Source: Candidatus Methanomethylophilus alvi Mx1201
GTDB lineage: Archaea > Thermoplasmatota > Thermoplasmata > Methanomassiliicoccales > Methanomethylophilaceae
Assembly (NCBI RefSeq): GCF_000300255.2
Contig: NC_020913.1
Location: 430,296-494,295, forward strand
DNA length: 64,000 nt
Reading direction: 5' to 3'
The notes under the pieces were generated by a model, which worked only from the letters and a program-made list of their open reading frames with translations, was not told where the DNA came from and made no database searches. The translations under genes were made by a program, and so were the position numbers. Shown here piece after piece: positions 60,345-64,000 of this stretch; the first letter of the stretch is position 1, and each line of letters opens with the position of its first letter.

Positions 60345-61349
60345 TCAGTTACCGCGCATCTTCTTTTCCCACATATAAGCGGTGCGGATGCTGTCGGACA
60401 ATGTGCGGCGGGGGTTCCAGTGGAGGATCTCCTTCGCTTTCCTGTTGTCTGCCACGAGTACTGCCGGGTCCCCGGGACGTCTGCCCTTTATCTTCAGAGG
60501 GATCTTTTTTCCGGTGACCTTCTCGCACTCGGCGAACACCTCCTTGACGGAACTGCCTTCGTTGGTACCCAGATTGAAGAAGTCCGTTCCGCCTCCGTTC
60601 ACGAGGTATTCCAGTGCCAATATGTGGGCGTCCGCCAGGTCCTCGACGTTCACGTAGTCCCTTATGCATGTGCCGTCGCGGGTGTCGTAGTCGTCGCCGA
60701 AGAGCTCGAACTCCTTTCCGTCGCCGAAGGTGGATTTGAGGATGTTGGGGATGAGGTGGGTCTCCGGATCGTGCCATTCCCCCACCCTGCATCCGGAGTC
60801 CGCACCGGCCACGTTGAAGTATCTCAGGCGTACGCTCCTGATGCCGTAGGCCAGGTCATAGTCGTCCATCATCCCTTCGACGGTGAGCTTGGTCCTGCCG
60901 TAGGGGTTGATGGGCCTCTGGGGGTGGTCTTCGTCGATGGGGGTGTACTCGGGCTCGCCGTAGGTGGCTGCGGTGGACGAGAAGACGATCTTGTCGACAC
61001 CATGGTCCTTCATGGCATCCAGGAGGTTCATCGTCCCGCAGACGTTGTTGCGGTAGTAGATATCGGGTCTTTTCATCGATTCGGCGACCTGGGAGAAGGC
61101 TGCGAAATGGATGACGGCGTCCATGTCGTTCTCTTTTAATGCCCTGTTTATATCATCGACGTTCAGGAGGTCGCCGGAGAAGGTCCCGAGGAACCTTCCT
61201 TCCGTCGATATGCCGGAGATGTTCTCGGAAGTCTGTATGTGGCCGGTGCTGTGGTTGTCGAAGGTCAGGACGTCGTATCCGGAATCGAGGAGGGCCAATA
61301 CACAGTGGCTGCCGATGTAGCCGTCCCCTCCGGTTACCATGACCTTCAT
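60345..61349 (-). CDS. galE: UDP-glucose 4-epimerase
   Basis: A 334-residue short-chain dehydrogenase-type epimerase. NAD-binding TGGDGYIGSHC is at the N terminus. The catalytic region holds SSTAATYGEPEYTPIDE and YGRTK, and the conserved RYFNVAGADSGCRVGEWHDPETHLIP follows. It makes UDP-galactopyranose, the substrate of the UDP-galactopyranose mutase encoded upstream and overlapping by ATGA. Confidence 0.95.
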   Translation of the reverse strand: MKVMVTGGDGYIGSHCVLALLDSGYDVLTFDNHSTGHIQTSENISGISTEGRFLGTFSGDLLNVDDINRALKENDMDAVIHFAAFSQVAESMKRPDIYYRNNVCGTMNLLDAMKDHGVDKIVFSSTAATYGEPEYTPIDEDHPQRPINPYGRTKLTVEGMMDDYDLAYGIRSVRLRYFNVAGADSGCRVGEWHDPETHLIPNILKSTFGDGKEFELFGDDYDTRDGTCIRDYVNVEDLADAHILALEYLVNGGGTDFFNLGTNEGSSVKEVFAECEKVTGKKIPLKIKGRRPGDPAVLVADNRKAKEILHWNPRRTLSDSIRTAYMWEKKMRGN

Positions 61350-62464
61350 TCGAAAACCTCTTTGTAGACTTCCATGGCCCTTGCCACGGCTTTATCCATA
61401 TCGTAGTACTTATTGTCCCCGAGGCGGCCCAGGAAGTGCATGTTGGGGTACTTCCTTTTCGCGGCCTCCAGATATCTGGAGTACAGTTCGGCGGATTCCT
61501 CGGTGGGTACCGGATAATATCTCTCGTTCTTCCCGATCACGAAGTCCTCCGAGTATTCCTTGGCTATGACGGTCCTGTCGGATCTGTCGTTAAGATAGTA
61601 CTTGTATTCGTGGATGCGGGTGAAGTCGTAGTTGTTGGGGTAGTTCACCACTGCATTGTCCTGATAATGCTCCCTGTCGTAAGTCTCCAGTTTGAAATGT
61701 ACGCTGCGGTAGGGGAGGGGCCCGAAGCAGTAATCCATCAGCTCATCTATCGGCCCGGTATAGAAGATGTGGTCGTATTCCTCCGGGTTCTCTATGTCCT
61801 TGAAATCGGTGTCGAGTTTGACTTCGATGTTCGGTCTGTCGAGCATCTTCTCTATCATCCTGGTGTATCCTTCGGAGGGGATCCCCTGATAGGTATCTTG
61901 GAAATATCTGCAGTCCCTGCTGAGGTAGACGGGGACGCGGGCGGTGACGGCGCCGTCTATCTGGGAGGGGTCCTTGCCCCACTGTTTCTCGGTGTAATGG
62001 ACGAAGACGTTGTCGTAGACGTATTGGGCGAGGAAACGGAGATCTTCGTCGTCCTGTTCCATGAAGTCGCGGATGGGGATCTTGGAGCCGTATTCGAACC
62101 TGTCGAGAAGTTTCCTTTCGATCCTGTCGGCGAGGTTTTCGGGGAAGCAGCGGCGGATGCTGTCGAAGTTGAACGGGATGGGCACCTCGTTGCCTTCGAT
62201 GACCGCGTATACGCGGTGCATGTAGGTGTTGAAGGAGGTGAATTGCGAGAGGAAGTCCCATACTTTTTTGTCAGAAGTGTGGAAGATGTGGGATCCGTAT
62301 CTGTGAATCATTATGTTGTTTTCGTCGAGGTAGTCGAAACAGTTGCCGCCTATTGCGTTTTTTTCATCTATGACTTTGATTTTGCAGTCTGTGGATCCGG
62401 AGGAGATGATGTTTGCAATGGAGGATCCTGAGATTCCGGCACCGACGATTAGACAATATAACAT
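61346..62464 (-). CDS. glf: UDP-galactopyranose mutase
   Basis: A 372-residue flavoenzyme. The FAD-binding motif VGAGISGSSIAN is at residues 7-18, followed by GGNCFDYLDENNIMIHRYGSHIFHT, YTEKQWGKDP and the C-terminal RLGDNKYYDMDKAVARAM. It interconverts UDP-Galp and UDP-Galf. As first gene of the operon it lies 3' to an AT-rich promoter region (62465-62520, with TATATAC-like sequence on the minus strand). Confidence 0.96.
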   Translation of the reverse strand: MLYCLIVGAGISGSSIANIISSGSTDCKIKVIDEKNAIGGNCFDYLDENNIMIHRYGSHIFHTSDKKVWDFLSQFTSFNTYMHRVYAVIEGNEVPIPFNFDSIRRCFPENLADRIERKLLDRFEYGSKIPIRDFMEQDDEDLRFLAQYVYDNVFVHYTEKQWGKDPSQIDGAVTARVPVYLSRDCRYFQDTYQGIPSEGYTRMIEKMLDRPNIEVKLDTDFKDIENPEEYDHIFYTGPIDELMDYCFGPLPYRSVHFKLETYDREHYQDNAVVNYPNNYDFTRIHEYKYYLNDRSDRTVIAKEYSEDFVIGKNERYYPVPTEESAELYSRYLEAAKRKYPNMHFLGRLGDNKYYDMDKAVARAMEVYKEVFE

Positions 62465-62561
62465 TATGTATGCATTTGTATTACAGTATATAGTTTTTCA
62501 ACAATGTCTTTTATTAATATGAACATGGGCCCTATACCCCTTTACGTGAATTCGGCACGTT

Positions 62562-62585
62562 GCCCTGATTATTTTTGACCAGGGC
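62562..62585. repeat. Hairpin near the end of the insertion element
   Basis: GCCCTG (62562-62567) and CAGGGC (62580-62585) enclose ATTATTTTTGAC. It may be an IS end or a terminator downstream of the transposase. Confidence 0.4.
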
Positions 62586-64000
62586 CATAGCTCACGCTGT
62601 TACTGCACAGGGTCCGGCTCCTTTAGCACATCAGCCTGTCCGTATCGATGCCCAACGCTTCCGATACATCCATGAACTCGTCCGCCAGAATGGACGGGCC
62701 CATGAAGTGCTCGTCACCCGATACGGGATCCCTGGCGAGGATGAGGGAGACGGAACGTCTCACGAAATCCGAGAAAGTGGTATCGACGCCTTCCCTCTTG
62801 AGAACATGGTCCGCAAGGTCGGTGAGCATGGTGGCTATCGAGATCACGAACATCATCGCGTTCTCCCTCGAAGGTTTCTGGATGTACACCTTCTTCATGG
62901 ACATCCCGTCCTTCATCAATCTGAAGGCGTGTTCCACGTGGTATTGCCCCAGGTATGTGAGCAGCACCGTATCCGCCGTTGCGCCGAAGCGGATGTTCTC
63001 CGCGTCCCCGTTCGCTCTCGGCAGGTTGGTCACCAGGACCCTTACGCTGCGGTCCTTCGAGAGCTCCTTGGCTCTCTCCTCGTCGAACTCCAGCGAAACG
63101 TCCACCCGGTATTCCGTTCTCACGGTCGGTTTCTCGTCCTTCCTCGGTCTTCCTCTGTGCCCGTAGGAACGGGATTCCACCTCCGATACCGACCAACCTA
63201 CCTCGTACGCCGAATCGCTGAGGTTCCCCAATGCTTCGGTTATGGCCCTGCGTGCATCCTCCTCGCAGTTGAACAGTCTCGAGGAGAAACGACCGAGGAG
63301 CGCCTGCGCTTCCTTCAGATCCTGTTCCCGGCGGTACTCGATACCCGCCTGGATATCATCGGATGTGCGATAGGCAACGAACCTCAGCATCATCCCGTCC
63401 ACTTCGGCATCCGTATCGTATATCTCCATCCGTCACGTACGGATGAGGGATCCATCGTTCCCGTGGATACGGAATAAACGATATCGTCCCTCACCTTGCG
63501 CCCGAAGTTCTCCGGGCACTTCGCTACGAAACCGAACCCCTCGGAGGTCATGAGCCCCACCAGGGGAGCGGTGGCGATCTTGCAATCGGCCACCAATGTG
63601 GTCGAGGAGGGATCCACCTTACCGGAAAGGAACTCTATGGCACCCCTGTCCATCTCGGAATCCGCGGTGGCACCGTCATACGGTCTTTCGTAGCAGACGA
63701 TACTGTTCTCGTCCGTGACCGAAAGGAGGCTGTAGACTATCCTGGCCTTCGAATCCTTGGGATGTCCGCACCATTCCGGTACTGCCGCACCCTCGATATC
63801 GGCGGTCTTCTCCTTCGCGGATATGCCGAAGTTGGTCGAATCGATGTTGAAGATGTTCGAATCCAGCCCGTATCTTGAGGCCAGAAGACGGTAGCAGTCA
63901 TAGGTGACAGCAGGAAGATCGGCCTCGAACATGATATCGAGGTCCCTTGACAATGCGGTTGCACCCAATCCCTCCAGATCCATCTTCTCCCCGAACATCT
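62586..64000 (-). mobile_element. IS1634-like insertion sequence, partial (runs off the window)
   Basis: The transposase frames indicate an IS1634/IS4-type element. Its 3' side is near 62.58 kb; the exact terminal repeat cannot be defined because the other end is outside the window. It adjoins the glycan locus upstream of glf. Confidence 0.7.
62623..63998 (-). pseudogene. IS1634-family transposase with internal frameshift
   Basis: The N-terminal part (63998 to about 63425) contains FNIDSTNFGI and TLVADCKIAT, the first two Asp positions of a DDE transposase. The C-terminal part (about 63429 to 62623) contains TYLGQYHVEHAFRLMKDGM with the expected glutamate. The two frames overlap around GACGGATGGAGA near 63430. 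A protein reading VRDG-MEIYDTD across the junction would be continuous, needing a -1 shift. No slippery heptamer is seen, so decay or an indel is more likely. The gene may begin beyond the window. Confidence 0.8.

Overview
The window is a chromosomal segment from a methanogenic archaeon, most probably of the order Methanomassiliicoccales (Thermoplasmata). This is inferred from gene content. Archaeal markers are ribosomal protein L40e, pelota, the archaeal shikimate route (ADH synthase, 3-dehydroquinate synthase II, GHMP shikimate kinase) and TATA boxes about 25-28 nt before start codons. Methanogenic, methylotrophic and hydrogen-dependent physiology is suggested by a corrinoid protein next to a MtaA/MtbA-type methyltransferase, a CobT homologue and HypF. 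Coding DNA is GC-rich and several promoter regions are strongly AT-rich. No rRNA, CRISPR array, replication-initiator gene or pyrrolysine gene is visible. There is one tRNA gene (tRNA-Pro, CGG).

Layout. 0-5.8 kb: a GT87-like membrane glycosyltransferase, two membrane proteins, L40e, a receiver-DUF835 protein, enolase and a zinc-ribbon protein. 5.9-13.2 kb: cobT overlapping an ApgM-like gene, hypF, methylthioadenosine phosphorylase, a small ORF and an Fe-alcohol dehydrogenase. 13.2-21.6 kb: amino-acid biosynthesis, with hisB-hisF-hisIE-PHP phosphatase on the minus strand and aroQ, asd, hisG-hisC and hisH-hisA on the plus strand around an ACT-domain regulator; hisD is absent. 21.7-31.1 kb: carAB, pelota, an APC permease and a homocitrate-synthase-type enzyme. 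31.2-37.3 kb: SbcD-SbcC and a CPA2 antiporter. 37.7-42.9 kb: a tight aromatic operon running from ADH synthase to EPSP synthase, including an AroD-AroE fusion. 43-47 kb: an ACT-less prephenate dehydratase, an ABC-F protein and an isocitrate-dehydrogenase-type enzyme.

47.3-50 kb: a Bat-type HTH regulator, a structured GC-rich intergenic element, and a corrinoid protein plus methyl-corrinoid:CoM methyltransferase without its substrate methyltransferase. 50.2-54.7 kb: small accessory genes, a 23-bp tandem-repeat array in front of a DUF4143 ATPase with a degraded core, a frameshifted GNAT gene, a perfect 26-bp palindrome and the tRNA. 54.9-62.5 kb: surface-glycan genes, namely rmlA, a COG5610 HAD protein, a phosphoglucose/phosphomannose isomerase and a galactofuranose operon (glf-galE-glfT2). 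The window ends inside an IS1634-like element whose transposase frame is broken.

The most unusual signals are: (1) a heavily over-represented 9/10-mer, (T)CTGGCACAT, found 18 times; it encodes 11 of the 12 Leu-Ala-His tripeptides in the annotated genes. (2) A three-hairpin candidate RNA before the corrinoid operon, with near-identical palindromes upstream of both its putative promoter and the corrinoid-gene promoter. (3) The 23-bp repeat array that merges into the promoter of the degenerate DUF4143 gene.
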